Positions 38,805 through 46,051 of a DNA stretch of 64,000 bases are shown one piece after another. Numbering within the stretch: position 1 is the stretch's first letter; every line of letters starts with the position of its first letter. The translations under genes were made by a program, and so were the position numbers. This DNA comes from Nocardioides turkmenicus (GTDB lineage Bacteria; Actinomycetota; Actinomycetes; Propionibacteriales; Nocardioidaceae): the NCBI RefSeq assembly GCF_011045035.1, contig NZ_JAALAA010000019.1, positions 1-64,000 of the forward strand, in the 5' to 3' direction. Below the pieces are notes generated by a model. It saw only the letters and a program-made list of their open reading frames with translations. It was not told where the DNA came from and ran no database searches.

Positions 38805-39158
38805 GTGCTGCCACGTCGCCATCGACTGATCGATTCGTCGGGCTTCAAAGAAGCGGTACGACGAGGCAAGCGCGCGGGCTCGAAGAGCCTGGTGGTCCAT
38901 CTGCTCGTCCCCGGTGCCGGCATTGACGGCGACCGGGCGACCGAGCCACAGGTGGGCTTCGTGGTGAGCAAGGCCGTCGGCCCGGCCGTCGTCCGGAATC
39001 GCGTGAAGCGCAGACTGCGTCACCAGGCCCGGGAGTCCCTGAGCGGACTCCCGGGCTCTGCTGTGCTTGTGGTCCGTGCGCTTCCTGCTGCCGCGGACGC
39101 CGGCTACGACGAGCTGGGTGCCGATCTGCGGCGCTGTCTGGAGCGAGTGCTCCGATGA
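38805..39158 (+). CDS. rnpA: Ribonuclease P protein component
   Basis: 117-aa protein subunit of RNase P (tRNA 5' maturation). Contains RHRLIDSSGFKEAVRRGKRA and the RNR motif KAVGPAVVRNRVKRRLRHQ. GTG start 25 nt after rpmH. Stop overlaps yidD (ATGA). Confidence 0.96.
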   Translation: MLPRRHRLIDSSGFKEAVRRGKRAGSKSLVVHLLVPGAGIDGDRATEPQVGFVVSKAVGPAVVRNRVKRRLRHQARESLSGLPGSAVLVVRALPAAADAGYDELGADLRRCLERVLR

Positions 39159-39433
39159 CGGCGGCAGTCCGCGTCGTACGCGGTGCTCTCGACAAGCTCG
39201 ACCGCCTCCTCGCGTCGGTGCTGATCGGGCTGCTCCACGTGTGGCGGACTCTCGTCAGTCCGCTCTACGGCGATGTGTGCCGCTACTACCCGTCGTGCTC
39301 GGCGTACGGGCTCGAGGCCGTCAAGACGCACGGCCCCTGGCGCGGGAGCTGGCTGACGGCGCGCCGTCTGGCCCGCTGTGTCCCCTGGGCCAAGACGCGG
39401 GGCTTCGATCCCGTACCCACCAAAAACCCCTGA
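39155..39433 (+). CDS. yidD: Membrane protein insertion efficiency factor YidD
   Basis: 92 aa with the YidD pattern YPSCSAYGLEAVKTHGPWRG. Assists YidC-dependent insertion. ATG overlaps rnpA. A repeat core (TCGACAAGCTCGA, 39189-39201) encodes LDKLD near the N-terminus; this may be chance or a repeat remnant. Confidence 0.94.
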   Translation: MTAAVRVVRGALDKLDRLLASVLIGLLHVWRTLVSPLYGDVCRYYPSCSAYGLEAVKTHGPWRGSWLTARRLARCVPWAKTRGFDPVPTKNP

Positions 39434-39482
39434 AGACCTGGTCCGTGTAAGTGCGGACTCCCCAAACCGAGGAGCCTGATCC

Positions 39483-40472
39483 GTGGGAGCCATAGGCGAT
39501 CTGTTCGGATGGATCGCAACACCGCTGTATTACGCCATCTCGGGCATCCTGCTCGTGTGGCAGAAGGCGTTCGCGTACATCATCCCGTCTGAGGGCTGGC
39601 AGTGGGCGCTGGCCATCGTCGGCCTGACCGTGACCATCCGCGCGCTGCTGATCCCGCTGTTCGTGAAGCAGATCAACTCCAGCCGCAACATGCAGCTGCT
39701 GCAGCCGAAGGTGCGGGAGCTGCAGAAGAAGTACGGTCACGACCGCGAGAAGCTCGCCAACGAGACCATGAAGCTCTACAAGGACTCGGGCACCAACCCG
39801 TTCGCGTCCTGCCTGCCGCTGCTGCTGCAGATGCCGATCTTCTTCGTGCTGTTCCGGATGCTCGAGCACGCCTCCGACGGTGTCGGCAAGGGCTTCCTGA
39901 GCGACGAGGCTGCCCACGAGTTCGCCACCTCGACCTGGCTCGGCTCGCTGCTCTCGGACCAGTTCACGACGGCCGACCACATGAGCACCTACTTCCTGAC
40001 CGGGTTCCTGGTCGTGGCGATGATCGCCACCACCTTCCTCACCCAGCGTCAGCTGATGTCGAAGAACATGCCGCCCGACGCCATGACCGGTCAGTACGCC
40101 CAGCAGCAGAAGCTGCTGCTCTACGTGCTGCCCGTCGTGTTCGCCGTCGGTGGTATCGCCTTCCCGGTCGGAACGATCCTCTACTGGACCTCCTCCAACC
40201 TGTGGACCATGGGTCAGCAGTTCTACGTGATCCGCAACAACCCCGCGCCCGGCACGCCTGCGTTCGACGCCAAGCAGGAGCGCGACAAGGCCAAGCGCCG
40301 CAAGAAGGGCCTGACCGACGCGGAGATCGACATCGCCGAGGCCAACGAGGCGCAGACGGAGAAGCGTCCGGCGCAGCGTACGCAGCCCAAGAACCAGACC
40401 CGGAGCCAGCGGAAGAAGGCCGGCACGACCGCCGGTCGCTCCACGACCCAGAAGAACGGGGGAACCAAGTGA
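39483..40472 (+). CDS. yidC: Membrane protein insertase YidC/Oxa1
   Basis: 329-aa insertase with five membrane segments. The hydrophilic-groove arginine lies in VTIRALLIPLFVKQ, then a coiled cytoplasmic loop (QPKVRELQKKYGHDREKLANE), PFASCLPLLLQMPIFF and FPVGTILYWTSSNLWTMGQQ. A lysine/arginine-rich C-terminal tail follows. GTG start. Confidence 0.96.
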   Translation: MGAIGDLFGWIATPLYYAISGILLVWQKAFAYIIPSEGWQWALAIVGLTVTIRALLIPLFVKQINSSRNMQLLQPKVRELQKKYGHDREKLANETMKLYKDSGTNPFASCLPLLLQMPIFFVLFRMLEHASDGVGKGFLSDEAAHEFATSTWLGSLLSDQFTTADHMSTYFLTGFLVVAMIATTFLTQRQLMSKNMPPDAMTGQYAQQQKLLLYVLPVVFAVGGIAFPVGTILYWTSSNLWTMGQQFYVIRNNPAPGTPAFDAKQERDKAKRRKKGLTDAEIDIAEANEAQTEKRPAQRTQPKNQTRSQRKKAGTTAGRSTTQKNGGTK

Positions 40473-40978
40473 CGACCCAGGACGTGAGCGAGAACGTCGA
40501 GGCGGTCACCGACGAGACGCGCCTCAAGCAGCTCGAGCAGGAAGGTGACATCGCGGCCGACTACCTCGAAGAGCTCCTCGACATCGCCGACCTCGACGGT
40601 GACCTCGACATGGACGTCGAGGGCGACCGTGCCGCCGTCTCGATCGTCGGGGGCGACCTGCAGCAGCTGGTCGGCCGCCACGGGGAGGTCCTGGACGCGC
40701 TCCAGGAGCTGACCCGCCTCGCTGTCTACCGCGAGACCGGCGAGCGGTCCCGGCTGATGCTCGACGTCGGCGGCTACCGCGCCAACCGTCGCTCGACGCT
40801 GATGGCGCTCGCTGAGGAGACCGTCGAGAAGGTCAAGGAGTCCGGCGCCCCGGTCTCGCTGAAGCCGATGTCGCCGTTCGAGCGGAAGGTCGTCCACGAC
40901 GCCGTCGCCGCCGCCGGCCTCACCTCGGAGTCCTCCGGTGTGGAGCCGCGACGCTACGTGGTCGTCCTGCCTGAGTGA
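40469..40978 (+). CDS. khpB: KhpB/Jag KH-R3H RNA-binding protein
   Basis: 169-aa RNA-binding protein with an acidic N-terminus, a KH domain (about residues 30-105, VGRHGEVLDALQELTRL) and an R3H domain (about 110-168, LKPMSPFERKVVHDAV). It regulates cell elongation/division in other bacteria. The GTG overlaps the yidC stop (GTGA). Confidence 0.93.
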   Translation: MTTQDVSENVEAVTDETRLKQLEQEGDIAADYLEELLDIADLDGDLDMDVEGDRAAVSIVGGDLQQLVGRHGEVLDALQELTRLAVYRETGERSRLMLDVGGYRANRRSTLMALAEETVEKVKESGAPVSLKPMSPFERKVVHDAVAAAGLTSESSGVEPRRYVVVLPE

Positions 40979-40986
40979 CGCTGAGA

Positions 40987-41034
40987 CAAAGAGATCGCCC
41001 CTCGTGCCGTGTGGCACGAGGGGCGATCTCTTTG
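40987..41034 (+). terminator. Strong terminator of the rpmH-khpB operon
   Basis: Perfect 22-bp stem (40987-41008 and 41013-41034) with a 4-nt loop, A-rich 5' arm and T-rich 3' end, 8 nt after the khpB stop. Confidence 0.93.
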
Positions 41035-41040
41035 TGCGGA

Positions 41041-41056
41041 TGTTTCACGTGGAACG
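41041..41056. promoter_or_regulatory. parS site (one mismatch)
   Basis: TGTTTCACGTGGAACG matches the ParB-binding consensus TGTTTCACGTGAAACA except for one inner G and the last base. Exactly 4 nt later a palindromic repeat begins (41061). Confidence 0.8.
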
Positions 41057-41060
41057 TGGT

Positions 41061-41125
41061 GGTGGTCGAGCCTGTCGAGACCACCGGTTTGCAGGGCTGG
41101 GGGTCTCGACAAGCTCGACCACCAG
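41061..41125. repeat. Two palindromic repeats next to parS
   Basis: Copy 1 is complete (41061-41085, core 41066-41078). Copy 2 is inverted (core 41106-41118). They lie between khpB and the convergent L,D-transpeptidase gene. Confidence 0.9.
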
Positions 41126-41131
41126 GAGGCC

Positions 41132-41884
41132 TCAGGACCAGTAGACGACGACCCGGTCGCCGATGCGGATCTGGTCGAAGACCCACGCGATCGACGACTT
41201 GTTGCGCACGTTCACGCAGCCGTGGGAGCAGCCGTTGTAGCCACGGGCGGCAAAGTCGGAGGAGTAGTGCACCGCCTGGCCGCCGTTGAAGAACATCGCG
41301 TACGGCATCGGGGTGTTGTAGATGGAGGAGACGTGGTTGCGGCTCTTCCGGTAGACCTTGAACGCGCCCTCGCGGGTCTTGGTGTCGGAGCAGCCGAAGC
41401 GGGCATCCATCGCGCGGACGATCTTGCCGGCGCGTACGTAGCGCATCCGGCGGTCGGTCTTGTCGACGCAGAGCACGCGGCCGGTGAGGCAGCGACGGTC
41501 GAGGTTGTAGAGCGCGGCGTCGGTCGGCGTGCTCGTCAGCGAGCGGAGGCGGTCGAGGGTGCGCTGGTTGACCTTGCCGGTGATGGCCAGGCGCTGGTTG
41601 CGCTGGAAGACCTTGACGGCACCGGTGGTCTTGGAACCGTAGTTGCCGGTGACGCGGCCGGTGTAGATCCGCCGCTCCTTGAGGCGAGCCTGGATCCTGC
41701 GCACCCCGATGCCGGTCGAGCCCTGCTGGTAGAGGACGGTGTACGCCGTGTGGAAGCCGGTCTGGCCGACGGAGGCCGCCGGGGTGGCCTGGGCGCTGCT
41801 CGGCGCCGCGATCGAGCCCAGGGAGAATCCCAGGGCAAGGATGGTGGTGAGGAAGATCGCCACCGGGGTTCTACGGACGTTCAC
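41132..41884 (-). CDS. Secreted L,D-transpeptidase with PG-binding domain
   Basis: 250-aa exported enzyme making 3-3 peptidoglycan cross-links. Signal peptide about residues 1-34 (AIFLTTILALGFSLGSIAA). A PG_binding_1-like domain follows (about 50-115, GSTGIGVRRIQARLKE). The YkuD catalytic domain ends with CSHGCVNVRN carrying the nucleophile Cys. GTG start. Long upstream space contains a parS site. Confidence 0.92.
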   Translation of the reverse strand: MNVRRTPVAIFLTTILALGFSLGSIAAPSSAQATPAASVGQTGFHTAYTVLYQQGSTGIGVRRIQARLKERRIYTGRVTGNYGSKTTGAVKVFQRNQRLAITGKVNQRTLDRLRSLTSTPTDAALYNLDRRCLTGRVLCVDKTDRRMRYVRAGKIVRAMDARFGCSDTKTREGAFKVYRKSRNHVSSIYNTPMPYAMFFNGGQAVHYSSDFAARGYNGCSHGCVNVRNKSSIAWVFDQIRIGDRVVVYWS

Positions 41885-42099
41885 ATCATCTCCGTGGGGT
41901 CAGGGAAGGTGGCCCGATCGCGCGGGCCGCTGGGGTCGCACTCGAGGTGCGACGATCTACGACTAAGACGTTCGAGCAGCGTGCGCGGTTGCATCAGATT
42001 CGCGCGAGGCTGCTCGCGGACTTTAGCGCACCCGGCACCTGGAAGGCCTCTTTACGGACCCGCTCGCGGGACCGTTGGCGAAGGGTTCATCGCAGGGTG
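41885..42099. other. Promoter region of L,D-transpeptidase
   Basis: About 215 bp with no gene. It should carry the transpeptidase promoter reading leftward. No clear hexamers or repeat cores are visible until the parS at 42100. Confidence 0.35.
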
Positions 42100-42115
42100 T
42101 GTTTCACGTGAAACG
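42100..42115. promoter_or_regulatory. parS site
   Basis: TGTTTCACGTGAAACG, identical to consensus except the last base. A palindromic repeat begins exactly 4 nt later (42120). Confidence 0.92.
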
Positions 42116-42119
42116 GGGA

Positions 42120-42280
42120 GGTGGTCGAGCCTGTCGAGACCACCGGATTCTGCTCATCGAGCCTGTCGAGATGAGTCTGGTTGCGTGGGTGGTCTCGACA
42201 AGCTCGACCACCGGTCATCGAGCCTGTCGAGATGACCATGTGTCGGGCGAGCGGCGGTCATCGAGCTTGTCGAGATGACC
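42120..42280. repeat. Array of five palindromic repeats
   Basis: Cores at 42125, 42157, 42195, 42218 and 42261, in both orientations. Arms differ between copies (GGTGGTC, CTCATC, GGTCATC) but each pairs with its own partner. The array ends against the stop codon of the GIY-YIG gene. Confidence 0.92.
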
Positions 42281-42281
42281 T

Positions 42282-42587
42282 TCACTCCGGAGGCGGCAGC
42301 GGATGGGGTGTCCGCGACGTGTTCGCGAGACGGGGAAGATCGCCGAGCTGCCCTCTGATGAGAGCGAGGCGTTTGGCGCGGCTCCAGTTCTGGATCTGCT
42401 TCTCCCGGTCGAAGGCATGGGTGACGTCGTCGTACTGCTCGTACCAGACCAGCTCGACCGGAAGGCGATGTCGGGTGTACTCCGACCCGAGGCCGACGCG
42501 ATGCTCGGTCATCCGGCGTTCGAGGTCGGTCGTGCTGCCGACGTAGAGGGTTCGGTCTGCGCAGAGAAGCATGTAGGTGTAAGCCAT
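42282..42587 (-). CDS. Small GIY-YIG nuclease family protein
   Basis: 101 aa: a stand-alone GIY-YIG domain like YhbQ/UPF0213. It begins MAYTYMLLCADRTLYVGSTT (the Y...YVG form of GIY-YIG), with catalytic Arg in RRMTEHR and late Glu in DREKQIQNWSR. ATG at 42587 with GAGGAC upstream; the frame upstream is generated by repeats. It sits between two arrays of palindromic repeats, five cores on each side. Activity in this family is poorly known; some cleave single-stranded or structured DNA. Confidence 0.9.
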   Translation of the reverse strand: MAYTYMLLCADRTLYVGSTTDLERRMTEHRVGLGSEYTRHRLPVELVWYEQYDDVTHAFDREKQIQNWSRAKRLALIRGQLGDLPRLANTSRTPHPLPPPE

Positions 42588-42893
42588 GTCCTCATCATGA
42601 GCGCGAGCACCGACAGTTTCAGAGGGCGAGCAAGGAGGTCGAGCCTGTCGAGACCTCTTTGCAGGGTGTGGTGGTCTCGACAAGCTCGACCACCGGTCAT
42701 CGGGTCCGGCGAGGTGACTCTGGTCGGCTGGGTGGTCTCGACAAGCTCGACCACCGGTCGGCGAGTCATACGGAGGTCGAGCTTGTCGAGACCTCTTCAT
42801 GTGCAGGAGCGGTGGTGGTCTCGACAGGCTCGACCACCAGGAGCTCGACCACCAAGGAGGCTCGACCGGCGGTGCGGGGAGTTCTTGGATGCG
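42588..42893. repeat. Second palindromic repeat array
   Basis: Exact cores at 42639, 42677, 42738, 42777 and 42821, plus half copies near 42693-42716 and 42840-42870. Two copies have GGAGGTC-type arms. No gene is supported in this interval; long frames here come from the repeats themselves. Confidence 0.9.
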
Positions 42894-42909
42894 CGTTTCA
42901 CGTGAAACA
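42894..42909. promoter_or_regulatory. parS site upstream of rsmG
   Basis: CGTTTCACGTGAAACA with a perfect GTTTCACGTGAAAC centre, 8 nt before the rsmG start. ParB bound here could affect rsmG-parAB transcription. Confidence 0.92.
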
Positions 42910-42917
42910 GTTTGGGT

Positions 42918-43655
42918 GTGAGCGAGGAACGTGAGGGCGTGGAGGGGGTCGGGGGGATCGACCCGCGAGCGGAGAAGGTGTTTCCGGCCGACCGGTTGGA
43001 GCTCGCGGAGAAGTACGCCGCCTGGCTGGCCGACGCGGGAGTGGTGCGGGGGCTGATCGGGCCGCGGGAGGTTCCGCGGCTCTGGGATCGGCACATCCTC
43101 AACTGCGCGGTGCTGGGGGAGGTGATCCCTGTGGGGGTGGCGGTGGCGGACATCGGGTCCGGCGCCGGGCTCCCGGGACTGGTCCTCGCGATCGCTCGCC
43201 CGGATCTCCAGATCACCCTGATCGAGCCGCTGCTGCGGCGTACGACTTTTCTCGAGGAGGTCGCCGAGGATCTCGGTCTCGAGAACGTGACGGTGCTGCG
43301 GGGGAGGGCGGACGCCTTCCACGGGGAGCTCGGGTTCGACGTGGTGACCTCGCGGGCGGTGGCCGGCCTGGGGAAGCTGCTCGACTGGTCGATGCCGCTG
43401 GTGGTGCCCACCGGTGCGCTGGTCGCGATGAAGGGGTCGAGCATCGAGACGGAGATCGAGGAGGCGGACGCGACCCTGAAGAAGTGGGGATGCGCGCCGC
43501 CGTCCGTCTCGGAGCTCGGTGTAGGCGTTTTGGAGACGACAACTGTCGCGGTTCGGGTGGTTTGGTCCGATCCCGCACGGGTAGATTGGCCGCCGGTCCC
43601 GAAGGGCGGGCAGAAGGGGTCCAAAGGCGGATCCCGCAAGAAGAAGCGCCGCTGA
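42918..43655 (+). CDS. rsmG: 16S rRNA (guanine-N7) methyltransferase RsmG
   Basis: About 245-aa SAM-dependent methyltransferase of the 16S rRNA 530 loop. Motif I is VADIGSGAGLPGLVLAI; LWDRHILNCA and VTSRAVAGLGKLLDW are family hallmarks. C-terminal Gly/Lys-rich tail. GTG 42918 is preferred over TTG 42912. A degenerate palindromic repeat starts within 3 nt of the stop. Confidence 0.95.
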   Translation: MSEEREGVEGVGGIDPRAEKVFPADRLELAEKYAAWLADAGVVRGLIGPREVPRLWDRHILNCAVLGEVIPVGVAVADIGSGAGLPGLVLAIARPDLQITLIEPLLRRTTFLEEVAEDLGLENVTVLRGRADAFHGELGFDVVTSRAVAGLGKLLDWSMPLVVPTGALVAMKGSSIETEIEEADATLKKWGCAPPSVSELGVGVLETTTVAVRVVWSDPARVDWPPVPKGGQKGSKGGSRKKKRR

Positions 43656-43656
43656 T

Positions 43657-43726
43657 TGGTGGTCGCGCCCGTCGAGACCACGACAGCTCGTTTCGACCGA
43701 GTGGTCTCGACAGGCTCGACCACCGG
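43657..43726. repeat. Palindromic repeats between rsmG and parA
   Basis: A degenerate copy (core TCGCGCCCGTCGA, 43663-43675, with paired GTGGTC/GACCAC arms), then an exact inverted copy (core 43707-43719). Confidence 0.85.
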
Positions 43727-43745
43727 CTATGGAGGGTTAGGAACT

Positions 43746-44741
43746 ATGCCGTACGAGGACGAGAGCACGCAGAGCGCCGTTTCACGTGAAACCGACGAAC
43801 CGGTGTCGATCAGGCTCCGTACGGCCGGCGACATCGCCTCCTTCGACAACGACTTCGCCACGGAGGCGACGCCGCTGGCCGCTGCCGCCGAGCACACGCT
43901 CCTGGCGCGCGGTGCCGCGAGCAACCGGCCGCCGATGCCGCGTCCCGCGAGCACGCGGGTGATCGTCTCCGCCAACCAGAAGGGTGGCGTCGGCAAGACC
44001 ACGTCCACGGTGAACATCGCCGCGGCGCTGGCTCAGCTCGGCCAGAAGGTGTTGGTCATCGACCTCGACCCGCAGGGCAACGCCTGCACCGCGTTCGACG
44101 TCGACCACTACCAGGGGACGCCGGGGACGTACGAGGTCCTGGTCGAGGGCGCCGCGCTCGAGGACGTCGTGGTGCCCGTGCCGAAGCTCGACGGTCTCGA
44201 GCTGGTGCCGGCGACGATCGACCTGGCCGGCGCCGAGGTCGAGCTGGTCGAGGAGGAGGGACGGGAGCAGCGCCTGAAGACCGCGCTGGCGAGGTCCCCT
44301 CGTGTCGGCGATGCCGAGGACCGCTGGGACTACGTGCTCATCGACTGCCCGCCGTCTCTGGGCCTGCTGACGGTCAACGCGCTGGTCGCGAGCACCGAGG
44401 TGATGATCCCGATCCAGGCGGAGTACTACGCGCTGGAGGGTCTGGGCCAGCTCCTCAAGACGGTCGAGATGGTGCGCGCCGCGCTCAACCCGTCGCTGAA
44501 GGTCTCCTCGATGCTGATCACGATGTACGACGCCCGCACCCGCCTCGCCTCCCAGGTCGCCGAGGAGGTGCGCGAGCACTTCGGCGACACCGTGATGCGC
44601 ACGTTCATCCCCCGCGCCGTGCGCGTGTCCGAGGCGCCGTCGTTCGGGCAGACCGTGATGACGTACGACCCCGGCTCGCCGGGTGCGCTGAGCTACCTCG
44701 AGGCGGCGAAGGAGCTCGCCAAGCAGGGCGAGCAGCGGTGA
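43746..44741 (+). CDS. parA: Chromosome partitioning ATPase ParA
   Basis: 331-aa deviant Walker ATPase with KGGVGKTTSTVN, VIDLDPQGNA and LIDCPPSLGLL. The N-terminal about 75 residues are an extension typical of actinobacterial ParA. ATG 43746 has GGAGG upstream (43731). A parS site is embedded in codons 12-16, encoding VSRET. The stop codon lies inside the left arm of a palindromic repeat. Confidence 0.96.
   Translation: MPYEDESTQSAVSRETDEPVSIRLRTAGDIASFDNDFATEATPLAAAAEHTLLARGAASNRPPMPRPASTRVIVSANQKGGVGKTTSTVNIAAALAQLGQKVLVIDLDPQGNACTAFDVDHYQGTPGTYEVLVEGAALEDVVVPVPKLDGLELVPATIDLAGAEVELVEEEGREQRLKTALARSPRVGDAEDRWDYVLIDCPPSLGLLTVNALVASTEVMIPIQAEYYALEGLGQLLKTVEMVRAALNPSLKVSSMLITMYDARTRLASQVAEEVREHFGDTVMRTFIPRAVRVSEAPSFGQTVMTYDPGSPGALSYLEAAKELAKQGEQR
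43778..43793. promoter_or_regulatory. parS site within parA coding sequence
   Basis: CGTTTCACGTGAAACC has the perfect 14-nt centre GTTTCACGTGAAAC and is read in frame as VSRET. Confidence 0.92.
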
Positions 44742-44866
44742 TCGAGCTTGTCGAGATCACCGGCAGGCCAGGCCGAACATCGGTGGTCGAGCCTGTCGAG
44801 ACCACCCGCGAAGCCGGCGGAACATCGGTGGTCGAGCCTGTCGAGACCACCCGCGAAGCAGCAAGA
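44737..44866. repeat. Three palindromic repeats between parA and parB
   Basis: Cores at 44742, 44787 and 44832. The first has GGTGATC/GATCACC arms and contains the parA TGA. The second and third lie in a 45-bp direct tandem duplication (units starting 44775 and 44820). Confidence 0.92.
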
Positions 44867-44890
44867 AACTGACATGGGGGACACCGAAAT

Positions 44891-45931
44891 ATGAGCAAGC
44901 AGCCGCCGAAGCGTGGTCTCGGACGCGGTCTGGGATCGCTGATCCCGACCGCTCCTGCCGCGAGCGGAAACGAGTCGACGGACGGCGCCGCTGTCCAGTC
45001 GGACGTCCGCCATTCGGACCTTTCCGCTGGAGCGACTTCTGGCCCATCCGTGGACCCTGGGTCCACCGACTCGACGGAAGGCCGCCAGATCGAGAATTCG
45101 GATCTGGCGCCCGTCGACGGGGCATATTTCGCCGAGCTTCCGGTGAAGCAGATCCACCCGAACCACGTGCAGCCTCGGCAGGTCTTCGACGAGGAGGCGA
45201 TGGCCGAGCTGGTCCACTCGATCAGTGAGATCGGCCTTCTCCAGCCCATCGTCGTCCGGAAGGTGGCGACCGACTCCTACGAGCTGGTCATGGGTGAGCG
45301 CCGCTGGCGCGCCACCCAGAAGGCCGGCCTCGATGTCATCCCGGCGATCGTCCGCGAGACCGATGACACCGACATGCTCCGCGACGCGCTCCTGGAGAAC
45401 CTCCACCGCTCGCAGCTGAACCCCCTCGAAGAGGCGGCCGCCTACCAGCAGCTGCTCAACGACTTCGCGTGTACGCACGACGAGCTCGCCCAGCGGATCG
45501 GTCGCTCACGCCCGCAGATCTCCAACACGATCCGGCTGCTGAAGCTGTCGCCGTCGGTGCAGCGTCGGGTCGCCGCGGGCGTGCTCTCCGCCGGTCACGC
45601 CCGGGCGCTGCTCGCGGTCGACGGCGAGGCGCAGCAGGACAAGCTGGCGCAGAAGGTCGTCGCCGAGGGCATCTCGGTGCGCGGTCTCGAGGAGATCGTC
45701 GCCCTGGGTGACCCTGACGGCGACGCCTTCGCCACTCCTCGCGTGCGCCGGGCCAAGCCGACCGCACCAGGGCTCAAGGAGATCTCGGACCGGCTCTCGG
45801 ACCGCTTCGACACTCGCGTCAAGGTCGATCTGGGACGCTCCAAGGGAAAGATCACCGTCGAGTTCGCCACCTTGGACGACCTGCGTCGGATCGTCGACCT
45901 GATGTCACCGGCAGCAGACGAATCCATTTAG
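44891..45931 (+). CDS. parB: Chromosome partitioning protein ParB
   Basis: 346-aa CTPase/DNA-clamp that loads at parS. N-terminal ParA-interacting basic segment (PPKRGLGRGLGSLIP), then an N-domain with GERRWRATQKAG (CTP-binding GERR), the LLENLHRSQLNPLEEA motif, the helix-turn-helix IGRSRPQISNTIRLL and a C-terminal dimerisation domain. ATG start with GGGGGA upstream. Confidence 0.97.
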   Translation: MSKQPPKRGLGRGLGSLIPTAPAASGNESTDGAAVQSDVRHSDLSAGATSGPSVDPGSTDSTEGRQIENSDLAPVDGAYFAELPVKQIHPNHVQPRQVFDEEAMAELVHSISEIGLLQPIVVRKVATDSYELVMGERRWRATQKAGLDVIPAIVRETDDTDMLRDALLENLHRSQLNPLEEAAAYQQLLNDFACTHDELAQRIGRSRPQISNTIRLLKLSPSVQRRVAAGVLSAGHARALLAVDGEAQQDKLAQKVVAEGISVRGLEEIVALGDPDGDAFATPRVRRAKPTAPGLKEISDRLSDRFDTRVKVDLGRSKGKITVEFATLDDLRRIVDLMSPAADESI

Positions 45932-45979
45932 AGACCAAGCGCTAAAGCGTTTTGTCGACAAATAGGTAGAGAGATTTCA

Positions 45980-46035
45980 GGTGGCCATCTCGACAGGCTC
46001 GACCACGGTCATCGAGCTTGTCGAGATGACCCCTG
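45980..46035. repeat. Two palindromic repeats downstream of parB
   Basis: Cores 45990-46002 (inverted, arms not fully paired) and 46012-46024 (GGTCATC/GATGACC arms), between convergent parB and the aminotransferase gene. A weak CGCT-AA-AGCG-TTTT hairpin at 45940-45953 precedes them. Confidence 0.88.
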
Positions 46036-46051
46036 GGGCGTAGTTGTCGAG

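Noticed and set aside
42120..42893. CRISPR array
   Set aside because: Spacing is irregular, copies occur in both orientations, spacers are not of uniform length and no cas genes are near.
42181..42905. Several open frames across the repeat arrays with recurring peptides such as LDKLDH, RACRDH and VSTSSTTG
   Set aside because: These are translations of the palindromic repeat in different frames; no family similarity or ribosome binding sites.
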